Assembly: GCA_002428265.1 (NCBI GenBank)
Contig: DIUR01000012.1
Location: forward strand, 124,001 to 188,000
Direction of reading: 5' to 3'
From: Bacteriovoracaceae bacterium UBA6153
GTDB taxonomy: Bacteria > Bdellovibrionota > Bacteriovoracia > Bacteriovoracales > Bacteriovoracaceae
DNA length: 64,000 nt
Below the pieces are notes generated by a model. It was not told the DNA's origin and ran no database searches. It was given only the letters and a program-made list of their open reading frames with translations. Position numbers and translations under genes: made by a program. Below, piece by piece: positions 51,387 to 60,565 of this stretch (its first letter is position 1; the number at the start of each line of letters is the position of its first letter).

Positions 51387-52058
51387 TCATTGCGTTATGA
51401 GAAGACCATCTTTCATGACAAGTTGACGATTAAAACTCTGAGCAATTTGCGGATCGTGAGTGACAACAACTAACGTTGCACCAAATTCGCGCGCTAGTGT
51501 TCTAATGAGTTGAATAACTTTATGCGAGTTCTCCGAATCAAGATTTCCAGTTGGCTCATCGCAAAGAAGTAATTTTGGTTTTAATGACAATGCGCGGATA
51601 ATATTAATTCTCTGCTGCTCTCCGCCTGAGAGTTCAAAAGGAAATTTTTCCAGGCAGTGCTCGACTCCCAATAATTTTGATATAGACTTTGCTCTATCCA
51701 TCACTTCATCGGAGTACACCCCTCCAAGACGTGCTGGTAATAAAATATTGTCCAGACAGTTCATTGAGGAAAGTAAAAAGTGAAACTGAAAAACAAATCC
51801 CACATAACGATTACGATAAAGTGCCAGCTCTTCATCAGAGAGATCGACTAAATTTTTTTGATTAACAATAACTTTTCCTTCGGTTGGGCGATCAAGGCCC
51901 CCAAGAAGATAAAGCAGTGTCGATTTTCCCGAGCCAGAAGCTCCCCTGATAAGATACTCTTCGCCTTCATTCATTGTAATCGTCACACCTCTAAGAGCAT
52001 GGGACTTTTTATAGATTTTTTTAACATCTTCAATTTTGATAATGACATTTGTATTCAT
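51387..52058 (-). CDS. lolD: Lipoprotein-releasing ABC transporter ATP-binding protein
   Basis: A 223-residue ATPase of the LolCDE/MacB group that powers release of lipoproteins from the inner membrane. Walker A GASGSGKST (about 38-46), signature LSGGEQQR (about 144-151), Walker B LLLCDEPTGNLD and the H-loop VVVTHD are all present. It overlaps the permease gene by 4 bases. The Lol assignment rests on its adjacent LolC/E-type permease and on bamA next door. Confidence 0.88.
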   Translation of the reverse strand: MNTNVIIKIEDVKKIYKKSHALRGVTITMNEGEEYLIRGASGSGKSTLLYLLGGLDRPTEGKVIVNQKNLVDLSDEELALYRNRYVGFVFQFHFLLSSMNCLDNILLPARLGGVYSDEVMDRAKSISKLLGVEHCLEKFPFELSGGEQQRINIIRALSLKPKLLLCDEPTGNLDSENSHKVIQLIRTLAREFGATLVVVTHDPQIAQSFNRQLVMKDGLLITQ

Positions 52059-53254
52059 ACAAATTCCTGGCGAAGTCCTTCGAGCAGACTCTTATTTTTA
52101 AGTTTGCGAAGAAGGTAATAAGTTATGAGAAGCATCCATACGAGTGCGAGAGCAAAAATCAGTGCGTAGTCCTGCCATCCTAAGAAGATATCAATTCTTG
52201 GCATGTGATAAACTTCTACGGGTAGTTCAAAGAATGGAAGATAAAGAAGCATCAATCTAAAAAGATGAACAAAAAGTACAGCTAAAACCGAAGCTGCAAT
52301 CCATAGACAAAAGACCAGCTTAATCCACAACTGATTCATACTTTTTTTAGACATCCCAAGGGCCTTGAATAAAAAAAGCTCTTTCGATTTTTTCTCGTTA
52401 ATAAAATAAATGAAGGCCAGCACGTTAAAAACTGAAATGACGACAATTAGCTGCAAGATAAGACTGATCATGAACTTTTCAGTTTTCACAGCTTCAATCA
52501 AGGCCCCAAATTCACGCCAGTAGGCCTTGAAGTAAAAATCCGGCTCAAAACGAAGTCTTAAATCGACAATTTTTTCTTCAATATCTTTTAGGTCATCCCC
52601 TGCATTTTTAGCTGTCGGAGTTACATTAAGAGCAATCATATTCACGCGTGTCGATAGTCTTTGTATCGCCTGAATATCAGCAAGGCGAATGTAGATGATT
52701 CTCGCGTCTTTTTGAAAGACTCCATGAGTGACAATATTTTCAACTTTAAAGCGGTGAAGTGCAGGCATGCCTTTAAATTCCGCTCCACCACTTCCGAATG
52801 CTAAAACGATTTCATCGCCCACTGCTATTTTATTAATGCGTGCGATTTCTGATCCGATAATCGCCGACTGAGGAGAAATATTTAAAGGAAGATTGACTAT
52901 TTTTCCATACTCCGGGCCGATGGCCTTAATGACAACACCTCTGGATTCATCATTGAAGATCATAAAGCTTTCAGTCTGAATTAAGGGCGAGTACTGAGTG
53001 ATATTCGAATTTTTTAATTCTTCTTTTAAAAGATTTGAGACATGAAAAAAACCATTTCTCGACTGCATAGAAACATCACCAGATGATTTTTTCAAACCTT
53101 GTCTGAGCGCACGCTCAAACCCATCCATGATTCCGACAGTTGAGAGAATAACAGCAATAGAAAAAGCCAAACCTATCCAGACACCCAAAAGAAATTTCTT
53201 GGTTGTAGAGTCTAGAAAAAGTGTTAAGAAGATTCGGAAATTAGTGTGCTTCAC
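52055..53254 (-). CDS. lolC: LolC/LolE-type permease
   Basis: A 399-residue FtsX-fold permease with four membrane segments (about 22-44, 265-290, 315-340, 360-385) and a large periplasmic domain between the first two, the LolC/E layout. Only one permease gene is present, so the transporter may be a homodimer (LolF-like). It overlaps the end of prfB by 14 bases and lolD by 4 bases. Confidence 0.82.
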   Translation of the reverse strand: MKHTNFRIFLTLFLDSTTKKFLLGVWIGLAFSIAVILSTVGIMDGFERALRQGLKKSSGDVSMQSRNGFFHVSNLLKEELKNSNITQYSPLIQTESFMIFNDESRGVVIKAIGPEYGKIVNLPLNISPQSAIIGSEIARINKIAVGDEIVLAFGSGGAEFKGMPALHRFKVENIVTHGVFQKDARIIYIRLADIQAIQRLSTRVNMIALNVTPTAKNAGDDLKDIEEKIVDLRLRFEPDFYFKAYWREFGALIEAVKTEKFMISLILQLIVVISVFNVLAFIYFINEKKSKELFLFKALGMSKKSMNQLWIKLVFCLWIAASVLAVLFVHLFRLMLLYLPFFELPVEVYHMPRIDIFLGWQDYALIFALALVWMLLITYYLLRKLKNKSLLEGLRQEFV

Positions 53255-54384
53255 GCTTTGTATCCTCTTCCACTACCCATCTTAAGTATGCATCAATGAA
53301 ATCATCCAGATCTCCTTCCAGAACTTTTTCGGCCTGAGAAGATTCAAAATCTGTACGGTGATCTTTGACAAGTTTATAAGGGTGAAGAACGTAGGACCTG
53401 ATCTGAGCGCCCCATGCAATATCTTTTTTAGAAGCTTCAAGCTCCGCTTCTTTAGCTCTTCTTTTTTCCATCTCAAGTTCATAAAGACGAGAGCGAAGAA
53501 CTTTCATGGCCTGGGCTTTGTTTTGCAACTGTGATCTTTCGTTCTGACAAACGACCACTAATCCTGAAGGTAAGTGAGTTAAACGAACAGCAGAGTCAGT
53601 GGTGTTAACACTTTGCCCGCCTGATCCACCAGAGCGGTAAACATCAATGCGTAAGTCTTTATCTTGAATATCAATTTCAATGGTATCGTCGATTTCAGCT
53701 GAAACAAATAATGAAGCAAAAGAAGTGTGTCTTCTTCCGGCACTATCAAATGGAGAGAGGCGAACAAGTCTATGAACTCCGGACTCTGACTTCAGCAAGC
53801 CAAAAGCGTAGTTACCAGTGATAGTAACTGTTGCAGACTTTATTCCGGCCGAATCCCCTTCCTGTGTATCAAGGATTTGAACTTTAAATTTTTTAGCTTC
53901 TGCCCAACGAATAATCATACGAAGAAGCATGTAGGCCCAATCGCAAGACTCTGTCCCGCCGGCACCTGAGTTAACAGTAACAATAGCGTTATTTGGATCG
54001 AGCTCATCTGAAAGCAGAACCTTTTGTTCAGCGTGATTGAACTCAATCAAAAAGTTTTTATGGGCATCTAAAGCTTCAACAGCAGACGATTCATCATTTT
54101 CAGTGCTAGCGAACTCCCAGAGAACATCAAAGTCGTCGTAGAGTTGCTTTAAATGCAAATAGGTTTTTGTAATTTCATCTAAGACAGATTTTTCTTTTTG
54201 AATTTTAGCTGCATTGGGAGCGTCATCCCAGAAGCCTTCCATTCCTTCAATGCGTGAAATTTCTTCTAAGCGGCCTTGCTTTTTTTCAATCTCAAAGCGA
54301 CCTCCGCAACAGGTCTAACTTATCGGCGTAAGTTTTGATGTTGAGGCGTTTTTCGTTAAGTTCAATTTTAATTTGTTCATTCAT
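53241..54384 (-). CDS. prfB: Peptide chain release factor 2, programmed +1 frameshift
   Basis: The product is 380 residues: 30 codons from ATG 54384 reach CTT TGA (CTT at 54295-54297, TGA at 54292-54294), then reading shifts +1 past the T and continues to 53241. GGAGG lies 3 bases before the CTT, the spacing known to stimulate the RF2 shift. The release factor has the stop-codon-reading SPF tripeptide (RLSPFDSAG) and the GGQ motif (SGGSGGQSVNTTDSAV). Reading only from the inner ATG 54242 would lose the first 47 residues. Confidence 0.93.
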
Positions 54385-54396
54385 AGTATTTACAAC

Positions 54397-54909
54397 TTAT
54401 TTTAGCTTCTTTAATTTTTTATAAACTAGGCCTACCAGTTCATTTTCATACCCTTCCATGATTTTTTCTTCTTTAGCTGAGATTTCGTGATCAAAGCCTA
54501 AAAGGTGCAGGTATCCATGGACGGCAAGGTGAACTATTTCTTGTTCGTAAGTTATCTCAAACTCACGGGCCTGCGAAAAGGCTTTTTCTTTACAAATAAC
54601 CATATCCCCTAAATCCATCTGGGTTAGATTCTTTGATTTAGGTTTTTTGTCGAAACGCAAATTATCATATACGGGAAATGACAGAACGTCCGTCACATAA
54701 TCTTTCTGGCGGTATTCGCGGTTTAACTTCTTAATCTTTGCTCTTCCACAAAGAGTCATAGAAACGCTGACTTCTTTGACACCTGCGAAATGTGGGTTTT
54801 TAGACAAATGAGCGCCTAAGACGGATTGTAATGCAGAAATCACGCGCTCCATCTCTTTACTAGTGTCTTTTTTTAATCCACTATTTTGATAAAATATTTG
54901 AAAATTCAT
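54397..54909 (-). CDS. ybeY: Endoribonuclease YbeY
   Basis: A 170-residue zinc-dependent RNase for 16S rRNA maturation and ribosome quality control. The zinc-binding motif H-G-x-L-H-L-x-G-x-D-H is present as HGYLHLLGFDH (about 130-140), with the preceding SFPVYDN segment. It is divergent from mazG and lies 12 bases upstream of prfB, probably the first gene of the block. Confidence 0.93.
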   Translation of the reverse strand: MNFQIFYQNSGLKKDTSKEMERVISALQSVLGAHLSKNPHFAGVKEVSVSMTLCGRAKIKKLNREYRQKDYVTDVLSFPVYDNLRFDKKPKSKNLTQMDLGDMVICKEKAFSQAREFEITYEQEIVHLAVHGYLHLLGFDHEISAKEEKIMEGYENELVGLVYKKLKKLK

Positions 54910-54957
54910 CTACAAAATCCTTTTTAAAAAGGTAACAAAAATTAACAGGTGCCGCAA

Positions 54958-55773
54958 ATGAATAACAGTAATTTTGAAAAACTAAAACAAGTGATCGCAG
55001 ACCTTCGCCATCCGGTTGATGGATGCCCATGGGATCTTAAACAAACTCATGAATCACTACTCAAATATCTTTTAGAAGAGTCTTATGAGTATATCGAAGC
55101 TGTGGAAGAAAAAGATCCGAAGAAAATGGAAGAAGAAATCGGCGACGTCTTAATGCAGGTTCTCCTTCATGCTCAATTGGGATCAGAAAAAAAATTATTT
55201 GATATCGAATCTGTTTCTGCAAAACTGACAGAAAAACTTATTCGCCGTCACCCACACGTCTTTGAGAAAAAAGACACCAGCATTACATCTGATCAAGTTT
55301 TGATTAACTGGGAAAAAATTAAGGCAGAAGAGCGCCTTCGCGAAGAAGGTGAAAAAACTCATCATCGCATTAAAAAATCTGCACTGAATGCTCCACCATT
55401 AGCTGCAGCGGTAAAAATTGGTAAAAAAACAAATGATATAAAATTTGACTGGGATGACTACACTCAGGTTGCTTACAAAGTTGAAGAAGAATGGCAGGAA
55501 TTAAAAGAAGAGCTGACTCCTCACAGAGCGCTTAACCGCGATGCTGTGTTCGAAGAAATGGGCGATCTGCTTTTTTCTGTTGCTCAACTTGCAAGACACT
55601 TAGACATGGACCCGGATGCTGCTCTTCACGCTGCCAATAAAAAATTCCTAAGACGCTTTCATGCCATGGAAGATCTTATGGTGAAAAAAGGTGTTGTCCT
55701 TGAAGATATGAACCAGGAACAAATGGACGTGTACTGGAACCAGGCCAAGGTCGATGAAAAAACTAAAAAATAA
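54958..55773 (+). CDS. mazG: Nucleoside triphosphate pyrophosphohydrolase MazG
   Basis: A 271-residue all-alpha pyrophosphohydrolase with two MazG domains. The first has the metal-binding EESYEYIEA...EEEIGD pattern (about 38-62); the second repeats it (VEEEWQELKEEL...FEEMGD, about 175-205). The N-terminal LRHPVDGCPWDLKQTH is a MazG hallmark. It cleans up non-standard or excess NTPs. ATG 54958 follows AGGTG; an in-frame GTG 9 bases earlier is possible. It overlaps coaE by 20 bases. Confidence 0.93.
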   Translation: MNNSNFEKLKQVIADLRHPVDGCPWDLKQTHESLLKYLLEESYEYIEAVEEKDPKKMEEEIGDVLMQVLLHAQLGSEKKLFDIESVSAKLTEKLIRRHPHVFEKKDTSITSDQVLINWEKIKAEERLREEGEKTHHRIKKSALNAPPLAAAVKIGKKTNDIKFDWDDYTQVAYKVEEEWQELKEELTPHRALNRDAVFEEMGDLLFSVAQLARHLDMDPDAALHAANKKFLRRFHAMEDLMVKKGVVLEDMNQEQMDVYWNQAKVDEKTKK

Positions 55774-56395
55774 ATGGATCACTAAAGATCAATCGAGCAG
55801 GCTTTATAATATACCTGTGCCTATCGTGGCGCTTACAGGTGGGATTGCGACAGGTAAAACAACAGTCGCTCAAATGTTTAGGGATCACGGTATTCCTGTC
55901 ATTGATGCTGATCAATTGGTAAAAGGAATCTACCAAAAAAAAGAATCCTTTGATTTTGTCAGTCAGCATTTTTTAGAAGCTATCGTAAACGACACTATTC
56001 ACTTCAAAACACTGAGAGAACTCGCTTTTAAGACTCCTGAAAATCAGACAAGGCTCGAAGCTTTCATTTACGCTCAGATGCCTGCTGCTTTTACTGAAAC
56101 CTATAAAACTTTTGGACCTCATGAGTTCATCGTTTACGATGTTCCCTTACTGTTTGAAAAAGGTCTACATACTAAAACAGATCTTGCTGTCTGCGCTTAT
56201 TCGCCACGCGCGACTCAACTTGAGCGTCTAGTTAAAAGAGACAACATCACCACAGAACTGGCCGAAGTCATTTTAACGAAACAAATGGATATAGAAGAAA
56301 AGAAAAAGAAGTCTGATCTGGTTATTGAAAATTTATCGGATTTAAGCGCTTTGAAGAATAATTTTGAAAAAATCTTCCTTGATCTAATTCAATAA
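55754..56395 (+). CDS. coaE: Dephospho-CoA kinase
   Basis: A 213-residue kinase for the last step of coenzyme A synthesis. The P-loop is GGIATGKTT (about 29-37), followed by IPVIDADQL and FIVYDVPLLFEKGL, all typical of CoaE. The N-terminus is about 20 residues longer than usual before the P-loop. It is coupled to mazG by a 20-base overlap. The other coenzyme A genes in the window (coaBC, panC) lie 34 kb away. Confidence 0.93.
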   Translation: MKKLKNKWITKDQSSRLYNIPVPIVALTGGIATGKTTVAQMFRDHGIPVIDADQLVKGIYQKKESFDFVSQHFLEAIVNDTIHFKTLRELAFKTPENQTRLEAFIYAQMPAAFTETYKTFGPHEFIVYDVPLLFEKGLHTKTDLAVCAYSPRATQLERLVKRDNITTELAEVILTKQMDIEEKKKKSDLVIENLSDLSALKNNFEKIFLDLIQ

Positions 56396-56397
56396 TA

Positions 56398-56424
56398 AAG
56401 GCCGGAAAAAATTCCGACCTCTAT
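56398..56424. terminator. Terminator-like hairpin between coaE and the sensor gene
   Basis: AGGCCGGAA and TTCCGACCT form a 9-bp stem with one mismatch around an A-rich loop, in the 38 bases between two convergent genes. The T tails are short, so moderate confidence only. Confidence 0.5.
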
Positions 56425-56433
56425 TTTAAAATG

Positions 56434-58791
56434 TTATACGCGATTTTCTGGGTTAGTCGTAATGACCTCAAGATGATCCGAGCTCATGCCAGTCAACTTA
56501 CACAAATCATTTATACGTTTCATTTCAGACTTCAGGTTCGTTACCAGCGATTTAAGAGCATTAATCATTTCTTCATCTTTCGCGTGAGCAGCCTGGCCAA
56601 TTTTTGAGGCAGAGAATTGAACGTTTTCAAGATTATTTTTTACTGACTCCATTCTGTATTTAATGCTGTCTAAATCAACCTTCTCTCTTCCTTCTACCAT
56701 CATATCAACTTTAGTGACTGTTACATCTAACTGAGTGACAACTTCGCTGAAGCTCTGAAGAACTTTATCAAAGCCTTTCATTTCAATTTTAATTTTTCCT
56801 AAGAACTGATCAACTCGCTGAGTGTCGTTTTCATGGCTTTGGAAAATAAGTAATTGATCCAGGACCTGAACAATTCTCGACTTGAAGTCTTCAACGTTCA
56901 CTTTTAGTTCTTTAAAGTCGTTCTTTAGAACTGTAATAGTTTTTAAGCTCTTAATGTAGTCATCAACACTCTTTTCTGCTTTTTCTGCAGCTGAAAGAAT
57001 ACGGTTTTGGTCTTTATATAACTCACGTGAAGAGTTCATCGCGTACTTAAACTGCTCTTCAAGCTGATCTCTTGAATCCAGCACAAGAGAGACTGAGCCT
57101 TTAAACTGATTGTACTTATCAATTGAGAGTCTCGATGTTTCAAAAGATCCAACAAGAGATTTTCTGATTTCACCTGAAACATTTCTGTGTTCATCCGCTT
57201 TTACTTCAAGGGATTCAATTTCATTATTCAGCTCATCTTGAATTGACTCTGCTTTTTCAATGTATTGAAAGACTTTTGAAATGACTTCAGGGATACCTGC
57301 GACAGCTGCCTGGTTTCTCAATTCTGTTTTTAAATCGTTCGTCATCTTCTCTTCAATCTGCAGATCAAGTGCTGCCATGATAGGAGCAGTGATCGCTGCT
57401 TTTTGAGCAACTAATGCTTCAAAGGATTCAACCATCGGATAAAAAATAACCATGATGCGTTTTTGATTTGAATACTCTACCGGAGAAACATACATCTCAT
57501 ACGGCATTGCTTTGGCCATCGTATTAGACTTAACCTGAATTTTGTATGAGCCAGATGCACTCATTCTTAATGCACTTAAGATAGAGCTGTTGTCTTCAAG
57601 GCTTGTAAATCTTTGAAGGAAATCCCATGTTAGTGAATCTTCATCTTCTTTGAAATTCTGAAGCTGCCATTGCTCATAAAAGTGTGAGTTACCCCAAACC
57701 ATATTTAAGTTTGAATCAAGAAGAATTGAAGCAAACGGCATTGCTTCCTGAAAGATCGATCCAAAGGCCATTCTCTTATGAGCGTAGTCTCTGTATTTAT
57801 CAAACTCTAGTTTAAAATCAGGAGAGAAGTCAGCAATCATTTTTGGCTCAACAGGAAGAAGACCATCTTTGATTGTATCCATGATAATTTTTTCAGTTTT
57901 TCCTGCAGCGTATTTTGTAGAAAAGTTATAAATAACAAATCCAAGAACGACTGAAGCCACAAGACCCGAAAATACGGCAATCAGTGAATAAAAAACTGTT
58001 TGTGAACTTTTTTCGAATTGAATTTTTTTGAATGCGATTTCTGGTTCTACTAATTTAAACCATGCACCGTATGCTGTTGCAAACTCTTTATACACTCTAT
58101 TGAACTGCATATGTGACTCAACATATGTATTTAAATTAGCTGCTTCATTCTTCAGTGTTTTAATTCTGTTTGTGATGGCCACTTTGATATCTGGCTGAAG
58201 ACCAGAAGCCTGAGTGAAGTTTGTCATGGCCTCAAGGTCATTATTTACTGACTGAACAAGATTTTGAGTTCTTTCAAAGTTATATAATCCACCAGTCATA
58301 AGTCTGCTTGGTGAAAGTCTCAGTCTTAAATTGATCGACATTTTTGTAAGTGTCGGCCATTTTTTTTCTGTAACGAACGCTTCGAAGTTAGAGACTTTTG
58401 CACTTAGATTATTTAAAACAGTAGAGAGTTCAGGTCCTGATTGAAAAGCAATTAAAGAATTTTTAACAACTCTAAGGTTTTGATCGAAGTTACTAGTATC
58501 ATCTGTTGTTTTAATAGATTTTAAATCTTTGATATCGGTTTCAAGACGATTGAAGATCTTGTTAGCATCTTTAATTCTATCGCCATCGACAAACTTCTTA
58601 AGTTCATCAATATCATTTCTTTCTTTAACAGCTTTTACTTTGCTGGTTCCATCATAAAGATTGCTGACGTAATCAATGTTAAGAAGACCCGTGTCCCAAT
58701 AATGTTTTACGCCGTAAGCGAATAAACATGTAATGGCCAAAAGCACTGCTACATAATAAAAATGTACAGCTCTTCCTAAAGTGAAACGCAT
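56434..58791 (-). CDS. Two-span membrane protein with PAS-like domain and long coiled coil
   Basis: A 785-residue protein with a chemoreceptor-like layout: TM1 (about 12-32), a periplasmic helical domain (about 35-265), TM2 (about 270-295), a cytoplasmic PAS-like region (about 350-460, FASILLDSNLNMVWGNSHFYEQW) and a long coiled coil to the end. I do not see the conserved MCP tip sequence ([25 protein letters not shown] type), so it is probably not a standard chemoreceptor. It ends the flagellar gene run. Function unknown; a structural or sensory role in motility is inference from position. Confidence 0.7.
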   Translation of the reverse strand: MRFTLGRAVHFYYVAVLLAITCLFAYGVKHYWDTGLLNIDYVSNLYDGTSKVKAVKERNDIDELKKFVDGDRIKDANKIFNRLETDIKDLKSIKTTDDTSNFDQNLRVVKNSLIAFQSGPELSTVLNNLSAKVSNFEAFVTEKKWPTLTKMSINLRLRLSPSRLMTGGLYNFERTQNLVQSVNNDLEAMTNFTQASGLQPDIKVAITNRIKTLKNEAANLNTYVESHMQFNRVYKEFATAYGAWFKLVEPEIAFKKIQFEKSSQTVFYSLIAVFSGLVASVVLGFVIYNFSTKYAAGKTEKIIMDTIKDGLLPVEPKMIADFSPDFKLEFDKYRDYAHKRMAFGSIFQEAMPFASILLDSNLNMVWGNSHFYEQWQLQNFKEDEDSLTWDFLQRFTSLEDNSSILSALRMSASGSYKIQVKSNTMAKAMPYEMYVSPVEYSNQKRIMVIFYPMVESFEALVAQKAAITAPIMAALDLQIEEKMTNDLKTELRNQAAVAGIPEVISKVFQYIEKAESIQDELNNEIESLEVKADEHRNVSGEIRKSLVGSFETSRLSIDKYNQFKGSVSLVLDSRDQLEEQFKYAMNSSRELYKDQNRILSAAEKAEKSVDDYIKSLKTITVLKNDFKELKVNVEDFKSRIVQVLDQLLIFQSHENDTQRVDQFLGKIKIEMKGFDKVLQSFSEVVTQLDVTVTKVDMMVEGREKVDLDSIKYRMESVKNNLENVQFSASKIGQAAHAKDEEMINALKSLVTNLKSEMKRINDLCKLTGMSSDHLEVITTNPENRV

Positions 58792-58818
58792 AAGTGCTCC
58801 TTAGAAACTAAAAGAATT

Positions 58819-59760
58819 TTAGAGATTAAATAATGAAAAGAAATCGATCGTGCGAAAGTGTTTAGAAACATCCTGTTTTCTCGTTTTTTCGTCATCCAGA
58901 CTGTGTGAAAAGGCCTGTGTTACAAGATTACCCTTCACTGGTAGTATGATAGAAACCGGGCGAAATAAAAAGGGAAAGTGCAAAATTTCTTTGTTAGCTG
59001 ATTCTATACGAGTTAACTCTGGTATTCCCATATAGTGTTTCATTGAAAGGTCTGAATTTATTTCAATGATAGTGTGCTCACCGACTTGTCTGACATCCGC
59101 CATCTGAGCACGGTATTGGCAGAATATATTGGAGAAACCAACCATGTAATGTTGATCCTTATCTACTTTGAAATGAACTCTATAAACCAGAGAATCGTCG
59201 TGAGAGAGGTCTGCCTTTAAAACCAACTTAAATAATCCAGTTTTTGCCGTCTGCTCTAAATTGAACGTTAATAGGACTTTTGCCCTTAGAAGCTTTCTCG
59301 TTAAAACGTAAATAAGCTTACGGCTTCTCTCCAGGTTCCCATCTTCAAGAATAAGGCCTGTGATCATGAAGCGGCCTTCATCAAATCTCACGTCCACTTG
59401 CCCGTGATAATTAAATAAAGTTACTACTGAGAGAATTTCTGGGATGGTTTCAAGAACCAGATTCCATTTTTTAAGATCAATTTTGTTAGTTTGCTTTTGA
59501 TAAGTATAATCTTTAAACTTTGCCTTATTTCCAAAGAATCCATCGATAATTGAAGCGAGCTTTTCATCCAGCACCACTCCAACCTGATCAAACTTAGAAA
59601 TCTCTCCGCCAGCTTGTGCATCTGCCTTTCTCTTCATTTCTGAAAGATAGAAGTAAGCGTGGCTCACAAGTGGAGAAACAGAGAACTCTGAAAGCATTTG
59701 TATGTCTTCCAGAGTACTCAGACTTCTTTCAAAATCTAATTGATAACTTTTTTCTGTCAT
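58819..59760 (-). CDS. Conserved-looking cytosolic protein in the flagellar operon, unknown
   Basis: A 313-residue soluble protein with no signal peptide or membrane span. It mixes alpha and beta segments; I recognise no domain. It starts 2 bases after fliA, so it is almost certainly co-transcribed and perhaps linked to motility control. It precedes the coiled-coil membrane sensor gene by 27 bases. Confidence 0.65.
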   Translation of the reverse strand: MTEKSYQLDFERSLSTLEDIQMLSEFSVSPLVSHAYFYLSEMKRKADAQAGGEISKFDQVGVVLDEKLASIIDGFFGNKAKFKDYTYQKQTNKIDLKKWNLVLETIPEILSVVTLFNYHGQVDVRFDEGRFMITGLILEDGNLERSRKLIYVLTRKLLRAKVLLTFNLEQTAKTGLFKLVLKADLSHDDSLVYRVHFKVDKDQHYMVGFSNIFCQYRAQMADVRQVGEHTIIEINSDLSMKHYMGIPELTRIESANKEILHFPFLFRPVSIILPVKGNLVTQAFSHSLDDEKTRKQDVSKHFRTIDFFSLFNL

Positions 59761-59762
59761 TT

Positions 59763-60548
59763 TTATCCGGCTAAGTCTTCAGATGATTCAAACAATGTGC
59801 GAAGCTTTGCTTTAAGCTTTAAGATTGCCTGCGTATGAAGCTGAGACACGCGTGATTCAGTAACGTCTAGAACCTGCCCGATTTCTTTCAGGTTAAGGTC
59901 TTCGTAGTAATAAAGAGAAAGAACAAGTCTTTGCTTTTCAGGCAAAGTCATAATCCCCTCTTTAATCTTTTCGCGAGAGTCTTTTTGAGAAACTGTCGTG
60001 TATGGATTAAGAGCTTTGTGATCTTCCATTACTTCAGAAATAAGCTTTTTGTCACCTTTATTGAAGCTGGCAGAATCATCAATATTTAAAAGAGAAATTG
60101 ATTTCGCTTTATTTAAAAGATCATGAAATTCTTCCTGGTTCATTCCCAGCTCAGAACACATTTCTTCGTCAGTTGCCGGGCGCCCCAGGTTAGCTTCAAG
60201 CTTTGAGTAAGCACGCTCAACTGTCTTTGCTTTTTCACGGATTGATCTTGGAACCCAGTCCTGAGCGCGAAGTTCATCTAAGATGGCCCCGCGAATACGA
60301 AACTCAGCATATGTTTTGAATTTGTTATCGCGATTTGGATCGAATTTTTCGATTGCGTCCATCAGTCCGATTACACCGCAAGAAATGAGGTCATCCAGCT
60401 CGATGTTTGACGGAAGTCTAGATGCAATTTTTTGTGCGATATACTTCACCAATGGTGCGTATTCTACAATAATTTCATCCTTAACTTTCGGTTCAACAGT
60501 TGAGCGATAGTCTTTAAGATTCTTTAATTTTTTTGATAGAGTTGACAT
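59763..60548 (-). CDS. fliA: RNA polymerase sigma factor for flagellar genes (sigma-28)
   Basis: A 261-residue sigma factor of the FliA/WhiG type. Region 2 has VEYAPLVKYIAQKIA and LISCGVIGLMDAIEKFDP, with YAEFRIRGAILDELRAQDWVPRS; region 3 LGRPATDEEM; region 4 LPEKQRLVLSLYYYEDLNLKEIG and VTESRVSQLHTQAI. It directs late flagellar and chemotaxis genes and is normally held by FlgM. It lies 17 bases after flhG. Confidence 0.93.
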   Translation of the reverse strand: MSTLSKKLKNLKDYRSTVEPKVKDEIIVEYAPLVKYIAQKIASRLPSNIELDDLISCGVIGLMDAIEKFDPNRDNKFKTYAEFRIRGAILDELRAQDWVPRSIREKAKTVERAYSKLEANLGRPATDEEMCSELGMNQEEFHDLLNKAKSISLLNIDDSASFNKGDKKLISEVMEDHKALNPYTTVSQKDSREKIKEGIMTLPEKQRLVLSLYYYEDLNLKEIGQVLDVTESRVSQLHTQAILKLKAKLRTLFESSEDLAG

Positions 60549-60565
60549 CTAAAGTGCTCCCTTAC

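Noticed and set aside
53241..54384. Broken (frameshifted) prfB pseudogene
   Set aside because: The in-frame TGA sits in the conserved GGAGG-3-CTT-TGA recoding signal, so it is a programmed shift.
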